Notes: a model not told the origin generated them from the sequence alone. 64,000 bases of DNA from Massilia sp. HP4 (GCF_005222695.1 NZ_STGG01000051.1:62001-126000), one strand, 5' to 3'. Positions 26,125-34,179 are shown, counted from the stretch's first letter. Program-made: numbers and translations.

Positions 26125-26952
26125 ATGGCAGCGCTCTCGCGTTTCCTCTGCATCCTGCTGCTCGCGCTGGTTGCCGGTGCGCCGGCCTTCGCGCAGTTGC
26201 AGCCGGTGCCGAAGTTGGCCACCCGCGTCACCGACCAGGCGGGCATGCTGGACGCGGCCCAGCGCCAGCGCCTCGAGGCGGTGCTGGCCGACTACGAAGC
26301 CAAGACCGGCAGCCAGATCGCCGTGCTGCTGGTAAAGTCGACCGAGCCCGAGGCCATCGAGCAGTACAGCATCCGCGTCACCGATGCCTGGCAGCTCGGC
26401 CGCAAGGGCGTCGACGACGGCGTGCTGCTCGTGGTCGCGCGCGATAACCCCAGTGCGTTGCGGCGCCTGCGCATCGAGGCCGGCCGCGGCGTGCAGGGAG
26501 TACTGACCGACGCCCAATCCAAGCGCATCCTGCAGGACGTGATCGCGCCGCACTTCAGGCAAGAGCACTATTACGAAGGCCTGGTCGCCGGCGTCGGCGC
26601 CATCGCCACCCTGCTCAACCAGGAAGCCTTCCCTGCCCCGCCGCCGGCGCAGCAGCAGCGCCAGGCGGCAGCCGACGGCGGCGGTTTCCCGCTGTGGGCG
26701 ATCTTCCTCGTCATCATCGGCGCCTCGATGCTGCGCTCGATGTTCCGGCCGCGCGGGCGCACGATCGGCACCCGTCGCGGGCAGTCGCACTGGGGCAGCG
26801 CCACCACCGGCTTCGTCCTCGGCAACATCATCGGCAATATGAGCCGTGGCGGCGGCGGCGGTTTCGGTAGTGGCGGCGGCGGATTCGGCGGCGGCGGCTT
26901 TTCGGGCGGCGGCGGCAGCTTCGACGGCGGCGGCGCCTCGGGAGACTGGTAA
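26125..26952 (+). CDS. TPM-domain membrane protein (YgcG-like)
   Basis: 275 residues. Signal peptide (MAALSRFLCILLLALVAGAPAF, about 22 residues, cut at FAQ), TPM domain at residues 35-160 (VTDQAGMLDAAQRQRLEAVL, GSQIAVLLV, DGVLLVVARD, RIEAGRG), one membrane helix (LWAIFLVIIGASMLR), and a Gly/Ser-rich tail ending SGDW. The family is membrane-linked with the TPM domain outside; roles in photosystem repair or envelope maintenance are known from plant relatives. Second of a three-gene operon. Confidence 0.92.
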   Translation: MAALSRFLCILLLALVAGAPAFAQLQPVPKLATRVTDQAGMLDAAQRQRLEAVLADYEAKTGSQIAVLLVKSTEPEAIEQYSIRVTDAWQLGRKGVDDGVLLVVARDNPSALRRLRIEAGRGVQGVLTDAQSKRILQDVIAPHFRQEHYYEGLVAGVGAIATLLNQEAFPAPPPAQQQRQAAADGGGFPLWAIFLVIIGASMLRSMFRPRGRTIGTRRGQSHWGSATTGFVLGNIIGNMSRGGGGGFGSGGGGFGGGGFSGGGGSFDGGGASGDW

Positions 26953-27464
26953 TGGGATCGATGACACACAAGCTGCGCCGCGCCTGGCGCCACTGGAAGA
27001 GCAGCGCCAGCGAGGCGAAGCAGGCCTTCCCCGACACCACCCTGGACGCGATCGCCGAGGCGATCGACCTGGGCGAGCGCACCCACCGCGGCGAGGTACG
27101 CCTGATCGTCGAAAAGGCCCTGCCCCTCGAGGCAGCCTGGGAAGGCGTCACCAACCGCCAGCGCGCGATCGCCCTGTTCGCCGACTACGGCGTGTGGGAC
27201 ACCGAAGACAATTGCGGGGTGCTGATCTACGTCAACCTGGCCGAGCACAAGATCGACATCGTGGCCGACCGCGGCATCGACCGCAAGATCGACGCCGCCA
27301 CCTGGCAGGCGGTGTGCCGCACCATGTCCGAGGGCTTCAGGCAGGGGCGCTTCCACGACGCCACGCTGGCCGCCGTCGGGCAGGTCAACGAGCTGCTGCG
27401 CCAGCACTTCCCGTCCAGCGGCGAGCGGCCCAACGAGCTGCCAGACCAGCCGCTCATGCTGTAG
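26952..27464 (+). CDS. TPM-domain protein without membrane anchor
   Basis: 170 residues. Start overlaps the stop of the YgcG-like gene by one base (TAATG). It holds a second TPM domain (TLDAIAEAIDLGERTHRGEVRLIVEK, AIALFADYGVWDTEDNCGVLIYVNLAEHKIDIVADRGI; each shortened here in meaning) with no signal peptide and no membrane helix. It probably works with the LemA and YgcG-like products at the inner face of the membrane. Stop overlaps the convergent gene by 11 bases. Confidence 0.9.
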   Translation: MGSMTHKLRRAWRHWKSSASEAKQAFPDTTLDAIAEAIDLGERTHRGEVRLIVEKALPLEAAWEGVTNRQRAIALFADYGVWDTEDNCGVLIYVNLAEHKIDIVADRGIDRKIDAATWQAVCRTMSEGFRQGRFHDATLAAVGQVNELLRQHFPSSGERPNELPDQPLML

Positions 27465-28068
27465 TCGTCCCGTCCTGGCCATCGAGCCATTCGCGCGCCA
27501 GGGCATCGACTTCGGCGATTTCGGCCTTCATGCGCGCCGCCTTGCGGCTGGCCCACACCAGGCCGCCGGCCAGCATCAGGACCACGAAGACGACGCCCCA
27601 GGTGGCCGCCCACTCGCTGCGGGCATTGACCGCCACGAAAAATGGCGCCGGCAGCATGGGGATGGTCGACCAGCGCGTCCATTTCACCAAGCGCAGGCTG
27701 AGCCGGGCGCGCTGGCGCCGCAGCTGCAACCAGTCGCGCAGGCTTGCTCCTTGCGGCTCGCGCAAGGCTGCAACGCGGGTCCAGGTGAAGCCGATCATCA
27801 CCACCACCATGAACAGCAGGAAGTACACCCACCACAGCAACATGGCGCCGCTGGCCGTGGCCCGCGACCAGTCGCGGGCCAGCAGCGCCAGGCCCACCAG
27901 CGCCAGCGCCCACTCGCCGGCGATCGTCCATACGATCAGCCATCGCTCGCGCCGCGCGCGCGCGATCATCGCCGTCACGTCCGGCAGCGGCGCGGCGGCC
28001 GAAGGAGACGCCGATGCGTCGCCGCCCCAGGCGTCCTGCAGCTTCGCCCATTCATCCGCATCGTCCAT
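27454..28068 (-). CDS. Membrane protein co-transcribed with sigma factor
   Basis: 204 residues with four predicted membrane helices (WTIAGEWALALVGLALLA, AMLLWWVYFLLFMVVVMIGF, STIPMLPAPFFVAV, WGVVFVVLMLAGGLVW) and cytoplasmic ends. Two ATGs (28069-28071 and 28066-28068) precede it; GGAGG fits the second better. The sigma gene stop lies between them, so the two are coupled. By position it could be an anti-sigma factor, but no known anti-sigma domain is visible. It is unrecognised by family. Confidence 0.7.
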   Translation of the reverse strand: MDDADEWAKLQDAWGGDASASPSAAAPLPDVTAMIARARRERWLIVWTIAGEWALALVGLALLARDWSRATASGAMLLWWVYFLLFMVVVMIGFTWTRVAALREPQGASLRDWLQLRRQRARLSLRLVKWTRWSTIPMLPAPFFVAVNARSEWAATWGVVFVVLMLAGGLVWASRKAARMKAEIAEVDALAREWLDGQDGTTTA

Positions 28069-28577
28069 CATTCCTCCAGCCTTTCCTTGAGCGCGGCCTT
28101 GGCGCGATTCAGGCGCACGCCGACATTATTGACCGAGATGCCGAGCAGTTCCGCGATCTCTTCATAGCGCATCCCTTCCAGCGCCAGCAGCACCAGCTGG
28201 CGTTGCCCGACCGGGAGCTGGCGCAGCGCCGCCAGCAGCCGTTGCTGCTGCTGGTTCAGGCGCGCCAGGGTTTCCGGCCCCGGTTGGTCGTCGGCCCACT
28301 CGTCATCGAGTTCCTCGTGCTGCGGCTGCGCCACCGCGCGCATCACGTGGCTGGCGCAGCGCCGGTGGGCGACACCGATCACATAGGTCTTGAGGCTGGC
28401 TTCGCCGCGAAACGCCGGCAAGGCCTGCCACACGGCGAGCATGATGTCCTGCACCAGGTCTTCGCGCGCATGGCGATTGCGCTCGAAGCTGGCGGCAAAG
28501 CGCACCAGCATGCCGCCATGCTCGGCCATCAGACGCTTGAATGCGCGCTTGATCTCGATATCGTGCGATCCGGCCAT
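28068..28577 (-). CDS. ECF-type RNA polymerase sigma factor
   Basis: 169 residues. Region 2 (MLVRFAASFERNRHAREDLVQDIMLAVWQAL, with the conserved DLVQDI core) and region 4 (LLAALRQLPVGQRQLVLLALEGMRYEEIAELLGIS with helix-turn-helix NNVGVRLNRAKAAL) are clear. The stretch between them is short, as in extracytoplasmic-function sigma factors. It overlaps by one base the ABC permease gene before it and by few bases the membrane gene after it. It is therefore likely that the sigma factor controls this operon in response to a membrane signal. Confidence 0.92.
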   Translation of the reverse strand: MAGSHDIEIKRAFKRLMAEHGGMLVRFAASFERNRHAREDLVQDIMLAVWQALPAFRGEASLKTYVIGVAHRRCASHVMRAVAQPQHEELDDEWADDQPGPETLARLNQQQQRLLAALRQLPVGQRQLVLLALEGMRYEEIAELLGISVNNVGVRLNRAKAALKERLEE

Positions 28578-29755
28578 CACAATCCGAACACGAAGCGTTC
28601 GCTGCCCAGGCGCCGGCTGCCGAAGGCGATCAACAGCGCGGCGCCGCCCAGGCAACCGGCGACCGACAAGGCCAGCAACTGGGGCGCCACGGCCTGGCCG
28701 GCGAGCAGCGCGCCCAGGTGGGCGTGCTGGCTGAACATCGGCAGCAGGTGGGAGGCGGTCGGCGAGCCGGTCCCGAGCTCGTGCATCATCAGCGCCATCG
28801 GCGCCATTTGCAGCAGGTTCAGGTAGATCTGGCCCTCCTTGTGGGTGCGGGCATGCAGCGCCACCACGCATTGCAGGGCGCCCACCAGCAGCGCCAGCGG
28901 CAGCAGGATGAGCAGCATCTGCGCCAGCAGCGCGGCGTCGGGCGCGAAAGCCACACCCACTTCGTGCAGCGGCAGCCGTTCGAGCGCCTTCACCGACAGC
29001 AGCAGCGCCGCGGCGCAACTGACGTAGCCGAACAGCGAGGCGGTCAGCCATTTGCCGATGAACAGCGTGCCGGGCGCCACCGGCTGCGCCAGCAAGGCCT
29101 CGAGCGAGCGCCGTTCGCGTTCGCCGCCGGTCGCGTCCAGCGCCACGTGCGAACCGCCGACGACCAGGCCGAGCAACCAGAACAGCGGCAAGGCGCCCAG
29201 CACCAGTGCCGCCCGTCCGCCCTGGCCGCCCATGTCGCGCAGCTGCAGGTGCAAGGCATTGGCATGGCCGGGCGTCACGCCCGCGCCCAGCAGGCGCTGG
29301 CCGGACAGCTGCGCGCCGTAGCCGGCCACCAGCGCCTGCACGCGCTGGGCCTGGCGCCGTGCATCGTCGTCGGACATGTCGGCCCACAGGGCCAGCGTGG
29401 CCTCGCGTCCCTGCGCCAGCTGGCGCGGCGCCTGGGCCGGCACTTCCAGCACCACGGCGCCGGGCGTCGCCGCGAGCAGCTCCCCGGGCTTGCCGCTGCT
29501 CGCTTGCAGCGTGACGCCAGCCGCTTCCAGGTGCCGCACCAGCCCCGGCGCATGCGCCGCGCCTACCAGCTGCAGTGGCCGCACGCCGGCGTCAAGCTCG
29601 GATGCGATCATCGCCTTGAGCACGGCCGCCAGCACGAAGGGGCCGAGCAGCGCGAACAGCAGGCCGGCCATCATCGAGCGGCGGTCGCGCAGCGCATCCG
29701 TCACTTCTTTCGATATCACGATCCACAGATTCCCGGCGAATTTTTCAAGTCTCAT
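28577..29755 (-). CDS. ABC-2 type permease, NatB-like
   Basis: 392 residues. One N-terminal membrane helix (MMAGLLFALLGPFVLAAVL), a large extracytoplasmic domain of about 130 residues, then five to six helices typical of ABC-2/NatB sodium or drug exporters (LGALPLFWLLGLVVGG, ERERRSLEALLAQPV, LLLILLPLALLVGALQCVV in parts). The motif ERERRSLEALLAQPV is the characteristic coupling helix. ATG overlaps the stop of the ATPase gene (ATGA). Partner of the ATPase at 29752-30486. The transported substrate is not known. Confidence 0.88.
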   Translation of the reverse strand: MRLEKFAGNLWIVISKEVTDALRDRRSMMAGLLFALLGPFVLAAVLKAMIASELDAGVRPLQLVGAAHAPGLVRHLEAAGVTLQASSGKPGELLAATPGAVVLEVPAQAPRQLAQGREATLALWADMSDDDARRQAQRVQALVAGYGAQLSGQRLLGAGVTPGHANALHLQLRDMGGQGGRAALVLGALPLFWLLGLVVGGSHVALDATGGERERRSLEALLAQPVAPGTLFIGKWLTASLFGYVSCAAALLLSVKALERLPLHEVGVAFAPDAALLAQMLLILLPLALLVGALQCVVALHARTHKEGQIYLNLLQMAPMALMMHELGTGSPTASHLLPMFSQHAHLGALLAGQAVAPQLLALSVAGCLGGAALLIAFGSRRLGSERFVFGL

Positions 29756-30486
29756 GCTGCTATCCCCTCATCGCTGCCGATCACGTCGACGAATGCCTGT
29801 TCCAGGCTGCTCCCACCCGTTTGCGCCAGCAAGGCCGGCGTGGTGCCGGCAAAGCGCACCCGGCCCGCCGCCAGCACCACCACCTGGTCGCACAACTGGG
29901 CCGCCTCCTGCATCACATGGGTAGACAGCAGTACCGCCGCGCCGCGTGCGCGTGCCCTGGCCAGGGCCTCGCGCACGGCGCGGGTGCTCATCACATCCAG
30001 CCCGCGGGTGGGCTCGTCGAGCACCAGCACGGCAGGATCATGCAGCAATGCGCGCGCCAGCGCCACCTTGATGCGCTGGCCGGCCGAAAAACCCTTGGCC
30101 GGGCGTCCGGCCTCGGCCTCCAGCCCCACCTCGCCGATCACGCGCTCGATGGCGCGCTCCAGCATCGCGCCGCGCATGCCGTGCAGGCGGCCGAAGTAGC
30201 GCAGGTGGTCGCGCGGCGTGAGCCGCTCGTAGAGCCCGAATTCGTCGGTGACGATGCCGAGCCGGCGCCGTGCGGCGAGCGGTGCGCGCGCCACGTCGAT
30301 GCCGTCGATGGCGACCGCGCCGCTGTCCGGCGCCAGCAGGCCATACAGTATCCGCAGGCAGGTCGACTTGCCGGCGCCGTTGGGGCCCAGCAGCGCGGTA
30401 ATCGTGCCGGGCCTGGCGGTGAAGCTGACCTGGTCCAGGGCTTGCAAGGCCTTGAAGCGCTTGCTGATATTGTTCACGACGATCAT
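29752..30486 (-). CDS. ABC transporter ATPase, NatA-like
   Basis: 244 residues. Walker A LLGPNGAGKST (about residue 32), Q-loop replaced by the TDEF region, signature FSAGQRIKVALARALL and Walker B VLVLDEPTRGLD, then H-loop STH. The signature FSAGQ instead of LSGGQ is frequent in NatA/CcmA relatives. Start ATG 30484-30486 with AAGGAG that overlaps the hydrolase stop. It powers the NatB-like permease that follows. Confidence 0.93.
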   Translation of the reverse strand: MIVVNNISKRFKALQALDQVSFTARPGTITALLGPNGAGKSTCLRILYGLLAPDSGAVAIDGIDVARAPLAARRRLGIVTDEFGLYERLTPRDHLRYFGRLHGMRGAMLERAIERVIGEVGLEAEAGRPAKGFSAGQRIKVALARALLHDPAVLVLDEPTRGLDVMSTRAVREALARARARGAAVLLSTHVMQEAAQLCDQVVVLAAGRVRFAGTTPALLAQTGGSSLEQAFVDVIGSDEGIAA

Positions 30487-30496
30487 GGTGCGCTCC

Positions 30497-31882
30497 TTAC
30501 AGGGTGGGTTGGCCGTTGGCCAGCACGAATGGGGGACGGCGGATGGCCGCCAGGCAGGCGCCATCGACGGCAGCCGGGTCGGCATGCTCGAGGAAGGCGG
30601 CGATCAGGCGCGGCGCGCAGCCGGCGTGGCTGACGATATGGCCGGCGCCCGCGGCCACCAGTACCCGGCTGCGGCGCAGGGACTGAGCGGCCAGCTGCGC
30701 GTTCTCGGGCGGCGTGACCGGATCGAGGCCGCCCGCCAGCAGCAGGGTCGGCGCGTCGGACACCACGGCGCGCACCAGGCCGACATCCGGGGCCGCGGCC
30801 GGCCATACGGCACACCAGTCGCGCCAGTTCCTGGCATAGGCGTCGCCGAAACGGCTGCCGGCGCCGTCCCGCTTCATGGCCGCGGCCTCGATGAACGGCG
30901 CTTCCTCGGCGCACAGCACGGATAGCGTCTGGCCGAAGGTCATCCCTTCCATGCTCCAGCCGGCCAGGGCGTCGTACAGGCCGAGCAGGGGCTGCGACCG
31001 GCCGTTGGCGGCGGCGTGGATCGCGAACGGCAGCACGCTGGCATGCTGGCCGGTATACATGGCGCCGCGCAGCAGCTGCGCCACCGACTCGCCCCGGTGC
31101 GGGCCGACGGCCGGCAGCGCCAGCACGGCATCGAGTTCGCGCGCCAGGTTCGGGAATGCCCCGGCGCAGCCGCGGTCGGCGGCGCAGTCGGCCAGCAGGC
31201 GCTCGAGCGCGGCCTGGCTGTGGCGCGACGAGAGCAGGATGCGGGCGTTGGTCGGCGCCACCGAATCGAGCACCATGCTGCGCACGCTGTCCGGATATTG
31301 GCGCGCATACATCAGGGCGGTGCGGGTGCCATAGGAGCCGCCCCACAGGCTGAACCGGCGATAGCCGAGCGCGCGCCGCACGTCCTCGAAATCGGCCAGC
31401 GCGGCCCCGGTATGGTAGTGGCGCGGGTCGCCGTCGAGCTCCGCCAGGCAGGCGCGCAGGCTGGCCAGCGCGGCTGCGTTGTCGCCCTGCGCGATGGCTT
31501 GTTCCGGCAGCGCGCAGCGCAGCGGCGCCGAGCGGCCGGTGCCGCGCTGGTCGACCAGCAGGATGTCGCGGCGCTTCCTCGCCTCGCGGAAGGCGCTGCC
31601 CAAGAGCGGGCCGAAGTCCATCGCGGCCTGGCCGGGGCCGCCGGCCAGCACCAGCAGCGGGTCCGGCGCGGCCGGCCTGGCGGTGGCCTTGATGCGGGCG
31701 TAGTGAATCGTGATGCGGCGGCCATCCGGCCTGGCGCGGTCTTCCGGCACCGAGAGCGTGCCGCACTCGACGCGCTCGGAAAAATTGGGCAGGTGGCAGG
31801 GTTCCAGCGCGGCGGCCAGGCTGGAATACAGCAAGGTTGCCAGGAACAAGGTCCAGGCGAAGGCGAGGTTCTTGCGGGTCAT
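30497..31882 (-). CDS. Secreted alpha/beta hydrolase, tripeptidyl aminopeptidase-like
   Basis: 461 residues. Signal peptide (MTRKNLAFAWTLFLATLLYS and on to AAALE). S33/TAP fold: oxyanion GGPGQ, VDQRGTGRS, nucleophile elbow GGSYGT, Asp in GGLDPVTPP and a C-terminal His in GAGHIVSHAGC; the cysteine pair may be disulfide-bonded. Exported proteases of this type release N-terminal peptides or act on proline-containing substrates. It is first in an operon with an ABC exporter and a sigma factor, so its job may be in envelope or antibiotic-peptide defence. Divergent from the SDR at 32005. Confidence 0.88.
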   Translation of the reverse strand: MTRKNLAFAWTLFLATLLYSSLAAALEPCHLPNFSERVECGTLSVPEDRARPDGRRITIHYARIKATARPAAPDPLLVLAGGPGQAAMDFGPLLGSAFREARKRRDILLVDQRGTGRSAPLRCALPEQAIAQGDNAAALASLRACLAELDGDPRHYHTGAALADFEDVRRALGYRRFSLWGGSYGTRTALMYARQYPDSVRSMVLDSVAPTNARILLSSRHSQAALERLLADCAADRGCAGAFPNLARELDAVLALPAVGPHRGESVAQLLRGAMYTGQHASVLPFAIHAAANGRSQPLLGLYDALAGWSMEGMTFGQTLSVLCAEEAPFIEAAAMKRDGAGSRFGDAYARNWRDWCAVWPAAAPDVGLVRAVVSDAPTLLLAGGLDPVTPPENAQLAAQSLRRSRVLVAAGAGHIVSHAGCAPRLIAAFLEHADPAAVDGACLAAIRRPPFVLANGQPTL

Positions 31883-32004
31883 CTTTATTCTCGTTTGAAT
31901 GGCGATGACGGTTTAGTACCTGCCTGCAGGAAAAACTTACACCGGATGCGAGATTATTCACAGTGGTTAGAATGGCGGTCTTTGCCCACCCACGAAAACC
32001 CGCC

Positions 32005-32772
32005 ATGAAACTCAAGCAGAAGATAGCCATCGTCACCGGGGCCAACCAGGGCATCGGCCTGGCCTGCGCCCAGCGCCTGGTGCGCGAAGGCGCGCGCGTG
32101 ATGCTCGTCGACGTCAAGCCCGAAGGCGAGCAGGCCGCCGCCAGCCTGGGCGAGGCCGCCAGTTTCTTCCGCGCCGACGTCGGCATCAAGCAAGAGGTCG
32201 ATGCCATGATCGCGACCACCCTCGACGCCTTCGGCCGCATCGACATCCTCGTCAACAATGCTGGCGTCACCCACGCGGCCGATTTCCTCGACCTGGAAGA
32301 AGACGACTTCGACCGCGTGTTGCGCATCAACCTGAAATCGATGTTCCTGTGCAGCCAGGCGGCGGCGCGCGAGATGGTGAAACGCGGCGACGGAGGCTGC
32401 ATCATCAATATGTCGAGCGTCAACGCCGAGCTGACCATCCCGAACCAGGTGCCATACGTGGTGTCTAAAGGCGGCGTCAACCAGCTGACCCGGGTGGCCT
32501 CGATCGCCCTGGCCCAGTACGGCATCCGCGTCAATGCGATCGGTCCGGGCACGATCCTGACCGAACTGGCCAGGCAGGCCGTGCTCGGCAGCCCGGAAGC
32601 GCGCCACACGATCCTGTCGCGTACGCCGCTGGGCCGCTGCGGCAAACCCGAAGAAGTCGCATCGATCGCCGCCTTCCTGGCAAGCGACGACGCCTCGTAC
32701 ATGACCGGCCAGACGCTGTACGCCGACGGCGGCCGCATGGCGCTGAACTACACGGTGCCGGTACGCGAATGA
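32005..32772 (+). CDS. SDR-family oxidoreductase (FabG-like)
   Basis: 255 residues. Classical short-chain dehydrogenase: TGANQGIG cofactor loop, NNAG, catalytic Ser in NMSSVNAE and Tyr/Lys in YVVSKGG, then GPGTILTEL. The N-terminal DVKPEG suggests NAD preference (Asp after the second strand). Substrate is not indicated; relatives include glucose/ribitol and 3-oxoacyl-ACP reductases. Start ATG 32005. It stands alone; nearest downstream features are two small RNA candidates. Confidence 0.9.
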   Translation: MKLKQKIAIVTGANQGIGLACAQRLVREGARVMLVDVKPEGEQAAASLGEAASFFRADVGIKQEVDAMIATTLDAFGRIDILVNNAGVTHAADFLDLEEDDFDRVLRINLKSMFLCSQAAAREMVKRGDGGCIINMSSVNAELTIPNQVPYVVSKGGVNQLTRVASIALAQYGIRVNAIGPGTILTELARQAVLGSPEARHTILSRTPLGRCGKPEEVASIAAFLASDDASYMTGQTLYADGGRMALNYTVPVRE

Positions 32773-32834
32773 GGGGGGCTGTCGCGTTTCAGAGAGATAT
32801 TGCTTTAGCGTATGTCTGGTATCTGAACTCGCAA

Positions 32835-32864
32835 TTGGACGCTATTGAACGCAACCCCGATAAT
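32835..32864 (+). promoter_or_regulatory. Sigma-70 promoter for small RNA 1
   Basis: TTGGAC (32835-32840), 18-base spacer, GATAAT (32859-32864). Start of transcription expected near 32871. The 16-mer TATTGCTTTAGCGTAT (32798-32813) lies 22 bases upstream of the -35 box. Confidence 0.6.
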
Positions 32865-32870
32865 TACACC

Positions 32871-32933
32871 TGTCTCCACTATTCTCCTCCAAGAAAATAG
32901 TTTTAAGCCCGCGAAAGAGCGGGCTTTTTTTTT
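32871..32933 (+). ncRNA. Candidate small RNA 1 with CUCCUCC loop
   Basis: About 62 bases between a good promoter and a strong terminator, with no credible open frame. The first hairpin CTATT-(12-base loop)-AATAG exposes CTCCTCCAAG in its loop, complementary to Shine-Dalgarno sequences. The second is the terminator stem AAGCCCGC/GCGGGCTT with ten T. This two-hairpin layout with a C-rich anti-Shine-Dalgarno loop and U-tail is that of trans-acting, Hfq-dependent riboregulators in alpha- and betaproteobacteria. No Rfam family recognised. Confidence 0.6.
32905..32933 (+). terminator. Strong Rho-independent terminator of small RNA 1
   Basis: AAGCCCGC / GCGGGCTT (8 bp), six-base loop, then an uninterrupted T-run to 32933. 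Confidence 0.92.
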
Positions 32934-33060
32934 GTCCGGAACGGATGTGGACATACAAGATACGTATTACTACGTACGGATAATCGGAATCCTGGGCGAT
33001 ATTGCCATTGCCCGTCTTGTCATCAAACCTTTGCGCTTGGTCACGGCGTCGTAACAAACA

Positions 33061-33074
33061 CTGCCTATACTAAA
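33061..33074 (+). promoter_or_regulatory. Sigma-S-like promoter for small RNA 2
   Basis: CTGCCTATACTAAA contains TG, CTATACT and the following A-rich stretch as in sigma-S -10 elements; no good -35 hexamer is found 16-18 bases upstream. Expected start near 33078. Confidence 0.5.
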
Positions 33075-33077
33075 AAT

Positions 33078-33210
33078 CACCTGCCATACATCGCAACCGA
33101 TATGCCTGATGGCAGCAGGTGTGCGGCGCCCAGGGCGCTACACACCAACCGATTTGTCGCATCTCTTGGCCCGATCTTGGGTTGTGCCCGCCACTGGCGG
33201 GCATTTTTTT
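33078..33210 (+). ncRNA. Candidate structured small RNA 2
   Basis: About 133 bases. The predicted 5' end opens directly into a long hairpin: CACC plus TGCCAT pairing with ATGGCA and GGTG around a three-base bulge, closed by ATCG-CAAC-CGAT (33078-33121). A second hairpin GCGCC-CAG-GGCGC follows (33126-33138), then CAACC/GGTTG (33146-33150 and 33180-33184), and last a terminator. No open frame with a ribosome site exists. Structure and position between its own promoter and terminator argue for an RNA gene; it does not match 6S, SRP, tmRNA or RNase P. It could also be a leader of the next gene, but the terminator speaks against that unless it is an attenuator. Confidence 0.55.
33185..33210 (+). 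terminator. Rho-independent terminator of small RNA 2
   Basis: TGCCCGCC-ACT-GGCGGGCA with seven T. Perfect 8-bp stem with a three-base loop. Confidence 0.92.
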
Positions 33211-33354
33211 CTGCCCTGCCACAACTTATGACCAAAAAAATTGTCACAGCGCTTGAAGCTGTCGTCGATTTGGTTATCATGAAGTTCGCGCTTCCGATTC
33301 GGTCCGCCTTTCGGAAGACCAACGTACAACGAAACGTCCAAGGGAGCCCGTCCT

Positions 33355-33657
33355 ATGAACCTACGTGTACCAGCCACTGCAGCGCCCGACACTTGCCGCC
33401 GGCATCATGAAGATGGCAACCTCGTCCTCAGCGAACTGAACCCGCGCACCGTCGTCGACAGTCCCGACAACGACAGCACGCCGCTCAACCTGCTTACCTT
33501 CGGCAGCGTCCGCGAAGTCTGCCCCAAGTGCCAGCAAACCCACCTCAAGCTGGTCCTGCGACAGGGAAGCGTGCGCATGGCCCACCTGTTCTGCGCCGAT
33601 TGCGCGAGCTGCTTCGACGCCCACTACGCAGACGGCGCGCCGGCCCTGACGATCTGA
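33355..33657 (+). CDS. Small zinc-ribbon-like protein
   Basis: 100 residues. Two Cys pairs (CPKCQ near residue 60 and CADC near 82) with QQTHLKLVLRQGSVRMAHLF between them form a likely zinc ribbon. The first half is unstructured. Start ATG 33355 with AAGGGAG eight bases upstream. Upstream TTGAAG-16-TATCAT (about 33253-33280) is a possible promoter; the 5' leader has a 7-bp hairpin CTTCCGA/TCGGAAG. Function unknown; possibly nucleic-acid binding. Confidence 0.75.
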   Translation: MNLRVPATAAPDTCRRHHEDGNLVLSELNPRTVVDSPDNDSTPLNLLTFGSVREVCPKCQQTHLKLVLRQGSVRMAHLFCADCASCFDAHYADGAPALTI

Positions 33658-33759
33658 AATGCTGCCCCCGGCAGGTTCTGCCACTATCGGCGTGCGGGCA
33701 ATGTGCCGCGCGGCGTGGTATGGTTGACGCTTCCCGCGTCTCCTTCCACGTTTGCCTCG

Positions 33760-34179
33760 ATGCCCGCCCTGTCGTTCCTGCTCCAGCCCACCATCAACGT
33801 CCGCCGCGCCCTGCATGCCCTTGCCCTGCTCGGGCTGGTGGCCATCCTGGTAGCCGGTTCGATCCCCGGTGCGCGCGCCGGGGTCGGCGCCTATGCGTCC
33901 GGAGTAGTGCTGCACGGCATGACCTACGCCTTCCTGGCCGCGCTATGGTTCCTGGGCGCGACCGGCACGCCGTTGCAGCGCGCCCTGAAGGCGATGCTCG
34001 CCATCGCGCTGATGGGCGCCGTGGACGAATGGGTGCAGAGCTTCTTTCCCTACCGCTCGGGCGACGTGCGCGACTGGCTGGTCGACGTCATGGCCGCCAC
34101 CTTCGCCTCCACCGTGCTGGCGGTACTGGCCACGCTCGCGCCGGCGCCGCAGCCGGCAACGCCGGCGCGTCCGCGCTGA
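33760..34179 (+). CDS. VanZ-like membrane protein
   Basis: 139 residues from ATG 33760; a GTG at 33703 in frame would add 19 residues and cannot be excluded. Four hydrophobic segments; conserved VanZ features: GVVLHGMTYAFLAAL, then AMLAIALMGAVDEWVQSFFPYRSGDVRDWLVDVMAA in parts (DEWVQSF and RDWLVDV are the key boxes). VanZ-like proteins affect teicoplanin susceptibility in Gram-positives; in proteobacteria the role is unknown. Confidence 0.85.
   Translation: MPALSFLLQPTINVRRALHALALLGLVAILVAGSIPGARAGVGAYASGVVLHGMTYAFLAALWFLGATGTPLQRALKAMLAIALMGAVDEWVQSFFPYRSGDVRDWLVDVMAATFASTVLAVLATLAPAPQPATPARPR

Noticed and set aside
32005..32772. Assignment of the SDR to the galactose or arabinose pathway
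   Set aside because: It stands alone between unrelated genes and no substrate motif supports it.
32845..33054. 69-residue open frame through the first small RNA
   Set aside because: It crosses a promoter and a strong terminator, starts without a ribosome site and has no protein-like conservation clue.
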